This document shows, piece by piece, positions 1 to 5,944 of a stretch of 8,319 bases of DNA. The stretch spans positions 1 through 8,319 of the forward strand of contig JAKAZN010000055.1 in NCBI GenBank assembly GCA_021815835.1, read 5' to 3'. Numbering within the stretch: the first letter of the stretch is position 1; the number at the start of each line of letters is the position of its first letter. This DNA comes from Pseudomonadota bacterium. Lineage in GTDB: Bacteria; Pseudomonadota; Alphaproteobacteria; Acetobacterales; Acetobacteraceae. Below the pieces are notes generated by a model. It was not told the DNA's origin. It saw only the letters and a program-made list of their open reading frames with translations, and searched no databases. A program made the position numbers and the translations under genes.

Positions 1-11
1 GCGGACCACCT

Positions 12-39
12 GCTCCCGCGCCAGGGTGGGCGCGGGAGC
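12..39. terminator. GC-rich perfect hairpin, possible terminator
   Basis: An 11-bp perfect inverted repeat, GCTCCCGCGCC at 12-22 and its complement at 29-39, is separated by a 6-base loop. The stem is almost entirely G/C and would be very stable. No T run follows on either strand, so it lacks the classical intrinsic-terminator signature. It may end transcription of a gene left of the window or insulate the gene at 256. No gene can be called to its left. Confidence 0.35.
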
Positions 40-255
40 GGGCCATAGGCTGATCGCCGCGTGGGTCTTGCGGTCTGCGGACCAATCTGCGAGACAATGC
101 GCGAACGTTGGGCTGCTCCCGGATCGGTAGGGCGCTCGTTTGCACGCTCAGGTTGCATCCCCTCGCGGCCCCTGGCGTGATGCGCGTGCGCAAGCCCTTT
201 GCAAGCGCCGTCGCGCTATGCTGCCCGCACCCCGCCCCGAGGTCTCTCCGCCACC

Positions 256-756
256 ATGCCCCCGATCACCCTGCCCGACGAGCATCTGACCCTGATCGGC
301 ATGATCGCCATCCGCAGCGATGTCGGCGAACAGCTCCAGGACATGCTGCTGCAAGGCTGGTGGCGCGACCTGCCGGAAGCCTTGATCCGCGATACCATGC
401 ACATGAGCGCCGAACGCCGCGCCGACCTGCTGCGCGAGGCGTTCGAGACGGTGCTGCCGGCGGAGCGCGAGCAGATCGAGGCCTTCTTCGATCGCTGGCG
501 CCAGGCGCATGAGGACCGCAAGGCGATCATGCACGAGGCCTGGGTGTTGTCAGAGACGCCCGATATCCGCGCCCTCGGTCAGCCCGTGCTGGCGGGGGGA
601 GAGCCGCGGCGACGGATCACCACCGGGATGCTCAGCGCCCTCGATCAGACCTTCGCGGCGCTGCTGCTGGAGTTGACGGTGCTGTATGCGAGAGCGAACG
701 AAGCTCGGTCAGTTCCGCCATCCGCATCGCCCGATACACCTGCGCCGCGAGATTAG
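256..756 (+). CDS. Hypothetical helical protein with HEPN-like R-x4-H motif
   Basis: The product has 166 residues and I do not recognise a named family. The ATG at 256 is chosen because GAGGT lies at 239-243, 12 bases upstream; a TTG at 199 in the same frame would add 19 residues with no comparable site. The protein looks all-helical and soluble, with no signal peptide or membrane segment. The segment around residues 80-100 contains DRKAIMHEAW, where R88 and H93 give an R-x4-H pattern. In HEPN ribonuclease and nucleotide-binding folds a similar R-x4-6-H motif sits near the end of a long helix, and the pattern of two helical hairpins before an RNxxxH-W segment is common in small HEPN-like proteins. 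Here the usual polar residue after Arg is Lys, so the assignment is tentative. The last 22 residues (145-166) are Pro/Ser/Ala-rich, unlike the rest, and lie antisense to a convergent reading frame. The gene stands alone. Confidence 0.7.
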   Translation: MPPITLPDEHLTLIGMIAIRSDVGEQLQDMLLQGWWRDLPEALIRDTMHMSAERRADLLREAFETVLPAEREQIEAFFDRWRQAHEDRKAIMHEAWVLSETPDIRALGQPVLAGGEPRRRITTGMLSALDQTFAALLLELTVLYARANEARSVPPSASPDTPAPRD

Positions 757-907
757 CGGTCCAGTTCTGCCGCTGCATTTCCGAGGCGGTGGCAAAGAAG
801 GTCTCGACCACGCCGGCGCCGCTGGCGGCAACGAGAAGGCTGATATCGACATCGGGTTCCATCAGCGCCATATTCGTCCCAACCGCCGTGCGTTGTTCGC
901 ATTTCAA
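632..907 (-). CDS. Small hypothetical protein, convergent with the gene at 256
   Basis: This is a probable 91-residue protein of unknown function. The TTG at 907 is chosen because GAAGG (plus-strand 916-920) lies 8 bases before it; an ATG at 871 would give 79 residues but has no clear binding site. Residues 13-70 look like real protein, and their codons mostly end in G or C as in the neighbours. They include acidic and hydrophobic stretches (EPDVDISLLVAA, VVETFFATASEMQRQNW). From residue 71 on the sequence turns Ser/Ala/Pro/Arg-rich and is antisense to the coding part of the gene at 256. That suggests the native stop was lost and the frame runs on into its neighbour. There is no signal peptide or membrane helix. 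It could be a spurious frame, but no plus-strand alternative over 757-907 has comparable codon use. Confidence 0.45.
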   Translation of the reverse strand: MKCEQRTAVGTNMALMEPDVDISLLVAASGAGVVETFFATASEMQRQNWTANLAAQVYRAMRMAELTELRSLSHTAPSTPAAAPRRSDRGR

Positions 908-954
908 GACACTAACCTTCAAATCCGCGTATGTCCACCCCCAATTCGCTCTAG

Positions 955-983
955 ACCGTATCAATAATCGATCTGACTGTCAT
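955..983 (-). promoter_or_regulatory. Weak sigma70-like promoter candidate for the small minus-strand gene
   Basis: On the minus strand ATGACA (plus 978-983, five of six matches to TTGACA) is followed after 17 bases by TACGGT (plus 955-960, three of six matches to TATAAT). Transcription would begin near 948, about 40 bases before the TTG start at 907. The region is locally AT-richer than its surroundings. The -10 element is poor. Confidence 0.25.
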
Positions 984-1125
984 ATTAAGTCACGTCCTCC
1001 CGCGCCACGATCCGACAGCGATTTCCGCGCCCACGGCCGGGTCAATTCCCATCCGACACCCACTCTCTGGGGCCGACGCGCAACGTTATCAACAAAATCT
1101 TGTGTCCCCCGCCTCCCGAATCGCG

Positions 1126-1154
1126 TTGACCACCGCCGCCGGCGCGGGTACGCC
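1126..1154 (+). promoter_or_regulatory. Possible promoter of the min operon
   Basis: TTGACC at 1126-1131 (five of six matches to TTGACA) is followed after 17 bases by TACGCC at 1149-1154, which matches only the first two bases of TATAAT. If used, transcription would start at about 1161, the first base of the minC GTG codon, giving a leaderless message. This fits the absence of a Shine-Dalgarno sequence before minC, but the -10 match is weak. The rest of 908-1125 shows no gene on either strand. Confidence 0.25.
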
Positions 1155-1160
1155 TGATCC

Positions 1161-1883
1161 GTGTCCAGTCCCGAGTCCCGCTTGTCCCTCCGAGTCCGCG
1201 GCCGGTCCCTCATGGCCCTCGTGCTCGCGCCCGAACCGCCGCTGGCCGAATGGCTTGCGGCGCTGGACGGGCAGATCGCCCGCGCGCCCAGCTTCTTCGA
1301 TTCCCGCCCGGTGCTGCTCGATCTCGGCCTGCTGCCGCCCGATCAGCCCGAGGTCGCGGGGCTGGTCGAAACCATCGCCGCGCGCGGTATTCGTATCATC
1401 GGCACCGAGGGCGCGCACCCCTCCTGGTCGGGCCTCGCCAAATGGGGCGGCAGCCTCGGTCCGCCCGGCGGCGCCGCGCCGCGCCCCGGGCGCGCGATCG
1501 AGATTCCCGACGAACGCCGTCCCGCCGCCGCGCCCGATCCCGCCGGGTTGCCGCCTGCCGGCCTGCTGATCGAACATCCCGTCCGCTCCGGCCAGTCGAT
1601 CGTCCACGAGGGCGGCGACGTGACCGTGCTCGGCCCGGTCGCCTGGGGCGCGGAGATCGTCGCCGGCGGATCGATCCACGTCTATGGCGCGCTGCGCGGG
1701 CGCGCCATCGCCGGGCTCAACGGCAACAAGACCGCCCGCATCTTCTGCCGCCGCCTCGAAGCCGAGCTGCTGGCGATCGACGGCGTCTATCGCACCGCCG
1801 AGGACATGGACCCCGCGCTGCGCGGCAAGCCCACGCAGGCCTGGCTCGACGGGGCGACCATGATGCTCGCGGCAATCGAGTGA
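1161..1883 (+). CDS. minC: Septum site-determining protein MinC
   Basis: MinC is the FtsZ antagonist of the Min system. Recruited to the membrane by MinD-ATP, it blocks Z-ring assembly near the poles. The product has 240 residues, close to the 231 of E. coli MinC. Residues about 7-90 form the MinC_N domain (LRVRGRSLMALVLAPEPPL, then a predicted beta-alpha region ending RGIRIIGTEG). A Pro/Ala/Arg-rich linker covers about 98-133. Residues about 135-238 form the beta-helical MinC_C domain that dimerises and binds MinD, with the conserved RSGQ at 142-145, GDVTVLG, and GSIHVYGALRGRAIAG. The GTG at 1161 is the only start that keeps the first beta strand, because an in-frame TGA lies at 1155-1157. 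There is no Shine-Dalgarno sequence before it, which is unusual beside the strong sites of minD and minE. It is the first gene of minCDE. Confidence 0.95.
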   Translation: MSSPESRLSLRVRGRSLMALVLAPEPPLAEWLAALDGQIARAPSFFDSRPVLLDLGLLPPDQPEVAGLVETIAARGIRIIGTEGAHPSWSGLAKWGGSLGPPGGAAPRPGRAIEIPDERRPAAAPDPAGLPPAGLLIEHPVRSGQSIVHEGGDVTVLGPVAWGAEIVAGGSIHVYGALRGRAIAGLNGNKTARIFCRRLEAELLAIDGVYRTAEDMDPALRGKPTQAWLDGATMMLAAIE

Positions 1884-1911
1884 ACCCGCAACACACAGAG
1901 GAAACGGCACG

Positions 1912-2733
1912 ATGACGCAGGTCGTGGTGGTCACATCGGGCAAGGGCGGCGTGGGCAAGACCACCTCCACCGCCGCCCTCGGCGCCGCCCTCGCCCAGGG
2001 CGGGGCGAACGTCGTCGTCGTCGATTTCGACGTCGGGCTGCGCAATCTGGATCTCGTGATGGGGGCGGAACGGCGGGTCGTGTTCGACCTCGTGAACGTG
2101 GTCCAGGGCGACGCCAAGCTCGCCCAGGCGCTGATCCGCGACAAGCGGCTGCCCAACCTGTCGCTGCTGGCGGCCTCGCAGACCCGCGACAAGGACGCGC
2201 TGACGGCCGAGGGCGTGGAACGGATCATCGGCGAATTGCGCGAGAAATTCGACTGGGTGCTGTGCGACAGCCCCGCCGGGATCGAACGCGGCGCCACGCT
2301 GGCGATGCGCCACGCCGATGCCGCCGTGGTGGTGACCAACGCGGAAGTATCCTCGGTGCGCGATTCCGACCGCATCATCGGCCTGCTCGATTCCAAGACC
2401 GAGAAGGCGGAAAAAGGCGGGCACATGCCGAAGCACCTGCTGCTGACGCGCTACGACGCGGGCCGCGCGGCGCGCGGCGAGATGCTGAAAGTGGAGGACG
2501 TGCTGGAAATCCTGTCCATCCCGCTGCTCGGCATCATTCCGGAAAGCCAGGAAGTGCTGCGCGCGTCCAATCTCGGCGCGCCGGTCACCCTGGCGAACCC
2601 CGCCTCCGCGCCGGCCCGCGCCTATGCCGAGGCGGCGAAGCGTTTGATGGGCGAGCAGATCCAGGTGACGATGCCGATGGCGGAATCCCGCGGCATTTTC
2701 GGCAAGTTGTTCGGGCGGAGGGCCGTGGCGTGA
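1912..2733 (+). CDS. minD: Septum site-determining protein MinD, membrane ATPase
   Basis: MinD is the ParA/MinD-family ATPase that binds the membrane as an ATP dimer, carries MinC there, and is released when MinE stimulates hydrolysis. The product has 273 residues, matching the family (270 in E. coli). It has the deviant Walker A GKGGVGKT at residues 10-17, with signature lysine K11 and catalytic K16. Switch I follows as [10 protein letters not shown] with D40, and switch II as DSPAGIE at 119-125. The C-terminus IFGKLFGRR (about 262-270) is the short amphipathic membrane-targeting helix. All key residues are intact. The ATG at 1912 is preceded by AGAGGAAA, 28 bp after the minC stop. Its last codons overlap minE. 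Confidence 0.97.
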   Translation: MTQVVVVTSGKGGVGKTTSTAALGAALAQGGANVVVVDFDVGLRNLDLVMGAERRVVFDLVNVVQGDAKLAQALIRDKRLPNLSLLAASQTRDKDALTAEGVERIIGELREKFDWVLCDSPAGIERGATLAMRHADAAVVVTNAEVSSVRDSDRIIGLLDSKTEKAEKGGHMPKHLLLTRYDAGRAARGEMLKVEDVLEILSIPLLGIIPESQEVLRASNLGAPVTLANPASAPARAYAEAAKRLMGEQIQVTMPMAESRGIFGKLFGRRAVA

Positions 2734-3026
2734 ACCTGCTCGCGCTCTTCCGTCGCCGCTCCACCGCGCCGATCGCGCGCGAGCGGCTGCAAGTACTGCT
2801 CGCGCATGAGCGGGTCATGGTCGGCGGGTCGGATCTGCTCGCGGTGCTGCAGGAGGAAATCCTCGCGGTGATCGGCAAGCACATCTCGGTCGATCGCGAC
2901 AAGGTGCAGATCAAGCTCGATCGCGGCGATCCGGTTTCCACCTTGGAGATCGATGTCGAGGTGCCGAGCCTGCTGCCCACCGGGGCGTTGGCGCGACGGA
3001 GCGAGCTGGCGGCGGCGCGGCGCTGA
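2730..3026 (+). CDS. minE: Cell division topological specificity factor MinE
   Basis: MinE activates MinD ATPase and displaces MinC, driving pole-to-pole oscillation so that division occurs at midcell. The product has 98 residues (88 in E. coli). The first ten residues, [10 protein letters not shown], form the amphipathic membrane-binding start. Residues 15-28, [14 protein letters not shown], are the conserved anti-MinCD/MinD-contact segment. Residues about 34-82 form the dimerising topological-specificity domain, ending in [22 protein letters not shown]. The GTG start at 2730-2732 overlaps the minD stop (GTGA, 4 bp), and GGAGGG at 2717-2722 within minD serves as its binding site with a 7-base spacer. 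This implies translational coupling. The C-terminal tail after residue 83 is Ala/Arg-rich. Confidence 0.95.
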   Translation: MNLLALFRRRSTAPIARERLQVLLAHERVMVGGSDLLAVLQEEILAVIGKHISVDRDKVQIKLDRGDPVSTLEIDVEVPSLLPTGALARRSELAAARR

Positions 3027-3037
3027 GCTTCGGGAGT

Positions 3038-3069
3038 CCGCCGATTCGACACTGTGAATTGTTCGGCGG
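3038..3069 (+). terminator. Inverted repeat after minE, possible terminator
   Basis: CCGCCGA at 3038-3044 pairs perfectly with TCGGCGG at 3063-3069 around an 18-base loop, 11 bases after the minE stop. The position suits the end of the min transcript. There is no T run behind it and the loop is long, so the call is weak. Confidence 0.35.
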
Positions 3070-3078
3070 CGCACCGAC

Positions 3079-3119
3079 GAAGGAAGGACAGATCTAAAAT
3101 GATGTCGCTGCCCGGGTGA
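3079..3119 (+). other. Orphan ribosome binding site with six-codon reading frame
   Basis: A strong purine-rich site, GAAGGAAGGA at 3079-3088, precedes ATG at 3099 by 10 bases. The frame reads M-M-S-L-P-G and stops at TGA 3117-3119, inside the following hairpin. It is either a chance match or the decapitated start of a gene that once followed minE. The ten bases AAATGATGTC at 3097-3106 recur in inverted orientation at 3556-3565, where they form the start of the minus-strand gene C. Confidence 0.3.
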
Positions 3120-3137
3120 TTGGCGGCTTACCCGGGC
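3110..3137. terminator. Hairpin between convergent minE and gene C
   Basis: GCCCGGGT at 3110-3117 and ACCCGGGC at 3130-3137 form a perfect 8-bp stem with a 12-base loop. It begins immediately after the stop codon of the minus-strand gene at 3138 and lies between two convergent transcription units, the usual place for a shared terminator. On the minus strand a short T run (TTTT) appears about 10 bases past the stem, not directly adjacent. The stem can also pair with a GACCCGGC copy in the last codons of gene C. Confidence 0.45.
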
Positions 3138-3563
3138 TCAGCCGGGTCTCTGGACCAGCGGCGTGGTCACCGCCGGCTCGGGCAGGGTCGCGACGTCGGT
3201 GCCGAATTCATTGTCGATCTTGCACTGGTAGGTGGACGTCACCCAGGTGAGGAACTGCTCCGACAACGCGCGCAACCCCGGATGGTCGGCCACGGGAGAG
3301 ACGATCATCTCGCCCGGCGTCACGGTCACCAGAAGAACGTAAGGAAACGGGCTGGACGGATCGGCGCGGCGCCGCGCCGCAAAGCTGTCGCGGGATTTTG
3401 CATCGGAGCTGATCACGAACCGTGACGGATCGGCCTCGTCGCGAAACGAGAAGCCAAGACCGGCGATCGTCTTCGTTACCGCGTCCACGTCGAAGACGCC
3501 AGAAACCGGGGCGATGCTGAGTGTCTCCTGCGCCAACAGCACGTTCATGCTCGCGGACATCAT
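3138..3563 (-). CDS. Gene C: small protein coupled to the Ig-repeat gene, candidate immunity or chaperone
   Basis: The product has 141 residues and I do not recognise the family. The ATG at 3563 follows a good AGAGGAAAG binding site and overlaps the stop of gene B as ATGATG, so translation is probably coupled; the next ATG (3560) is an equally possible start. It looks like a soluble alpha/beta protein without signal peptide or membrane helix. The core is FDVDAVTKTIAGLGFSF, then RFVISSD, then a hydrophobic strand YVLLVTVTP (75-83), and a block YQCKIDNEFGTDV (112-124) that looks like the conserved end of the fold. The last 17 residues are Pro/Thr-rich. In effector operons a small acidic to neutral protein encoded directly after the large protein is often its immunity protein or chaperone. 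That role is inferred from position only. Confidence 0.8.
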   Translation of the reverse strand: MMSASMNVLLAQETLSIAPVSGVFDVDAVTKTIAGLGFSFRDEADPSRFVISSDAKSRDSFAARRRADPSSPFPYVLLVTVTPGEMIVSPVADHPGLRALSEQFLTWVTSTYQCKIDNEFGTDVATLPEPAVTTPLVQRPG

Positions 3564-5302
3564 TTCTTTCCTCTGCCCTTTTTCGGTTGCGGCGGGTTCT
3601 TCTGCACCGGCTTGGGATTCGTGACCGCGATCGTGTACGGCACCGGCGGCGCGGCATCGAAGTTGCCGAAGGCCTCCGCGTAGGCGGTGATGGTGACCTG
3701 TCCGGTCATGCCGAACGTCGTGTTCTCCGTCACCGCCCTGCCATTCTGATCCTTGTAGGTGACCTTGGTCTTGGCCGTGGCATTCAGCCGCTTCGTCTTG
3801 CCGGCGTTCATCTTGTCGCCGATCTCGATGTCCGGCGGCTGCGCCCAGGTGATCGTCTGCGGGTACCGCTTGACCGGGATGACGACCGATTTGCGCTGCT
3901 CGTTGTAGCGCGCTGTCTTGGCCGCGATCGCGAAGACCGTCTGGTCGCCGAACGGCAGCCGTCCCTTCTCGGCAACTGCATTGCCGGAATCGTCCTCATA
4001 GGTGCAGTCCGCCTCGTAGGTGGGATCGGCGAGGGATTTGGCCTTGGCGGATAACTGCCTGGCGGACAGCTTCGTGTCGGTGAAGATCGCCTCGGGCTGT
4101 GCCCACTCGATGTACTGGTCTTTCTTCGGCTCGCATTTCAGATGCGTCAGCGCGCATGCGCTTCTGTTGTATGTGTCGCGGATCGTGTTCTCGGGATGGT
4201 TGAAGACCCAGTCCGGCGACACCGGCTGGCCGGGGCAGCCCGGGTCTTTGTTCTCCATCACCTTGAACGCAACGTCGTCATAGGCTTGGCGGGAAAATCC
4301 ATCCTTGTTGGTCTGTCCTTCGACGCAGAACATTGGCACACCAGGATTATGGTCATCACCATTCTCCTTGTAGCGAACCTGGAGGCCGTTACTGAATTTC
4401 CAGATCTTGTTCGGATATTTGGCAAGGCCGCCATGGCTGTTCAGCGTCTGGTCCAGGACATCCGTGTCCTTGTTCTTCACCTTGCCGTTCATGTACTCGA
4501 TCAGCTCTTCCGCCGTCTTCCCTTTCAGATCGGTCATGATCTTCTGGCCCTGAGTCCGCAGGCCGTCCGTGTCCAGGTACCACGCGTCCAGCAAGTCCTG
4601 GCCCGCGGTGGTCGAAGGTCCGTTCCATGCCCGGCCGGTCAGCATGTCTTCCGAGCCCGTCACGGCGGCAAGGTCGGTGATATCGGCCACGACCGTCAGA
4701 TCCACCGTGGCACTCGCGTCGTCGTAGGCTTCGTCGGGGCCGAACGCGACCGCCAGCGTCTCGGTCTTCACGGCTTGCAGCTTGGTGTTGGGCGCGGGGG
4801 TGTAGACCAGCCGATGGGTCAGGGTCGCGGGGTCGATTCGGGCATATTGCTGGTTCGGCCCCAGTCGGGTGTTGACCAGCACCGGCTGCGGCTTACGCCA
4901 TGCGATCGAGGTCGGGTTCTTGATCACCTTCACGGTACCGGCTGCTTCGCAATCCTGGTACACGCCCTGGCCGGTAACCTTGATTCTGACCGCGATGGCG
5001 TCGCCGGACTTGGCGAATTTCGCCTGCTTCGGCTCTATCATTTCGGTAACGAACGCACCTGCCGAAACCGTCACCGCCGTCTTCGGATCGAAAGTCTCGC
5101 CAACGTTCCATTGCGCTTTCAGGTTCAGCGTGGCGGTGCGGACCCGCAGCGTCACCGGCGGGGGCGTGCCCTGCTTCGGCGCGACGGTCTGCGGCGTGAC
5201 CCTCTGCGGCGCGTTCGGGCCGGTCGTGCCTTTCGGCGGGCCACCTTGCTTCTGAAAGCCCTTCCCGATCAACACGGAGACGGGATTGCCAGGGTAGCTC
5301 AT
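3560..5302 (-). CDS. Gene B: Ig-like repeat protein with inserted central module, candidate effector
   Basis: The product has 580 residues. The ATG at 5302 overlaps the stop of gene A (ATGA) and is preceded by GGGGGA; the frame stays open further upstream, but that stretch is the antisense-like shadow of gene A. After a basic start and a Pro/Gly/Thr-rich linker (22-50) come four immunoglobulin-like repeats at about 50-129, 130-207, 397-478 and 479-563. They follow the pattern of MBG-type repeats: IxWxxP near the start, LxATAK or equivalents, then VTYKDQNG / LVYTPAPNT, and a final strand before the next IxW. The clearest pair is QYIEWAQPEAI (397) and QTITWAQPPDI (482). Residues about 208-396 interrupt the array. 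They include KIWKFSNGLQVRYKENGDD (299-317) and cysteines at 326, 356, 383 and 390. The W-x-F-x-N/D-G-x-x-V-R-Y-K pattern recalls C-terminal modules of polymorphic toxins, from memory only. The tail is Lys/Pro-rich. No signal peptide or membrane helix is visible. Confidence 0.85.
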   Translation of the reverse strand: MSYPGNPVSVLIGKGFQKQGGPPKGTTGPNAPQRVTPQTVAPKQGTPPPVTLRVRTATLNLKAQWNVGETFDPKTAVTVSAGAFVTEMIEPKQAKFAKSGDAIAVRIKVTGQGVYQDCEAAGTVKVIKNPTSIAWRKPQPVLVNTRLGPNQQYARIDPATLTHRLVYTPAPNTKLQAVKTETLAVAFGPDEAYDDASATVDLTVVADITDLAAVTGSEDMLTGRAWNGPSTTAGQDLLDAWYLDTDGLRTQGQKIMTDLKGKTAEELIEYMNGKVKNKDTDVLDQTLNSHGGLAKYPNKIWKFSNGLQVRYKENGDDHNPGVPMFCVEGQTNKDGFSRQAYDDVAFKVMENKDPGCPGQPVSPDWVFNHPENTIRDTYNRSACALTHLKCEPKKDQYIEWAQPEAIFTDTKLSARQLSAKAKSLADPTYEADCTYEDDSGNAVAEKGRLPFGDQTVFAIAAKTARYNEQRKSVVIPVKRYPQTITWAQPPDIEIGDKMNAGKTKRLNATAKTKVTYKDQNGRAVTENTTFGMTGQVTITAYAEAFGNFDAAPPVPYTIAVTNPKPVQKNPPQPKKGRGKK

Positions 5303-5733
5303 GGCCGTCCCCCATTCGGTTGCAGTGCGCCCCGCAGCGCCGCAAGCGCCGTCAGGAGCGGTGTCTTCAATTCCACCTTGAAGCCGAACCCGTTGGGTTG
5401 CTCGGCCGAGCGGATGATCTCGTCGTTGGTGACATAGTTTTCCAGCTCGGCAACCTGCGCCAGGGTGGTGGGCGCCGCCGTCAGGTTGGCCTGGATCGCG
5501 CGCAGCAGGATGATGGCCGGATCGGTTTCCGGCTCGTCCATGGCGCGGAACGCGTTTTCCAGCAATTTCAGCGATGCCAGCGCGGTCATGCGCGCCGCGG
5601 TCCAGGCCGCCATGCCATTGGCCGCGCCGGATCCTGGGCCGGTCCCTGCCCGTTCGGCTCCCGGGCGGGGCGGGATCGCGACCCCAAGCACCCGGGCCAC
5701 CCACTCAGCCTTGCTGTCCAATGTCGCCGACAT
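5299..5733 (-). CDS. Gene A: small helical protein heading the Ig-repeat cassette
   Basis: The product has 144 residues and is of unknown function. The ATG at 5733 has the best ribosome binding site of the cassette (GAGGAGA, 7 bases upstream). Residues 5-20 (LDSKAEWVARVLGVAI) form a likely helix with a W-V-x-R-V-L-G-V motif. A Gly/Pro-rich flexible stretch at 21-40 follows, then an Ala/Leu-rich helical bundle at 41-98 (AARMTALASLKLLENAFRAM and DPAIILLRAIQANL) and a C-terminal segment. There is no cleavable signal peptide or convincing membrane span. Its stop overlaps the start of gene B by 4 bp, so A and B are probably made together, which suggests a complex partner, adaptor or delivery component. 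The 'WVxRVLGV' opening feels familiar from proteins near modular effectors, but I cannot name a family. Confidence 0.8.
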   Translation of the reverse strand: MSATLDSKAEWVARVLGVAIPPRPGAERAGTGPGSGAANGMAAWTAARMTALASLKLLENAFRAMDEPETDPAIILLRAIQANLTAAPTTLAQVAELENYVTNDEIIRSAEQPNGFGFKVELKTPLLTALAALRGALQPNGGRP

Positions 5734-5740
5734 CGGCTGG

Positions 5741-5747
5741 TCTCCTC
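5741..5747 (-). promoter_or_regulatory. Strong Shine-Dalgarno of gene A
   Basis: On the minus strand GAGGAGA lies 7 bases before the ATG at 5733. It is close to the anti-SD consensus and fixes the start of the first cassette gene. Confidence 0.75.
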
Positions 5748-5944
5748 GTCGTCAGCGCCGCGCCCGACACGGGTTGCGGGATTCGCGTCTCGGATTTCAC
5801 CGCGAAGCAACCGAGATTTTTGCCATGCCCACGGCATGCGGGCGCCTTCGGTGGACGATCACCGCGGAGGAACGTGCTCCGGGCGCGCGCCACAGGCAAA
5901 TTCGGCGGATCGCCCCCCCAACTCGGCCGGCGACCCCAGCGCCG
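5748..5944. other. Leader region between the glycosyltransferase operon and the A-B-C cassette
   Basis: This stretch of about 200 bases has no credible gene. It must hold the end of the glycosyltransferase transcript and any separate promoter for the cassette, but I found no convincing -35/-10 pair on the minus strand. A small inverted repeat, CATGCC at 5824-5829 and GGCATG at 5833-5838, has a 3-base loop and lies beside an A/T run (5815-5821). It could be an operator or mean nothing. Confidence 0.4.

Noticed and set aside
68..98. Promoter-like TTGCGG and GACAAT before the first gene
   Set aside because: The spacing is 19 bases and both elements are imperfect; not strong enough to annotate.
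199..255. TTG start extending the first gene by 19 residues
   Set aside because: There is no binding site before TTG, and the added residues are basic/Pro-rich. The ATG at 256 has GAGGT upstream.
1089..2426. Minus-strand open frame of 445 codons opposite minC and minD
   Set aside because: It is antisense to two certain genes, of low complexity, and has no domain signal.
4142..5437. Plus-strand open frame of 431 codons opposite gene B
   Set aside because: The minus-strand frame has clear Ig-like repeats and coupled starts; the plus-strand frame is its shadow.
5303..5704. Upstream extension of gene B by 134 codons
   Set aside because: The added residues are gene A read in another frame and are Gly/Arg-rich without structure. 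The ATGA overlap at 5299-5302 gives a proper start.
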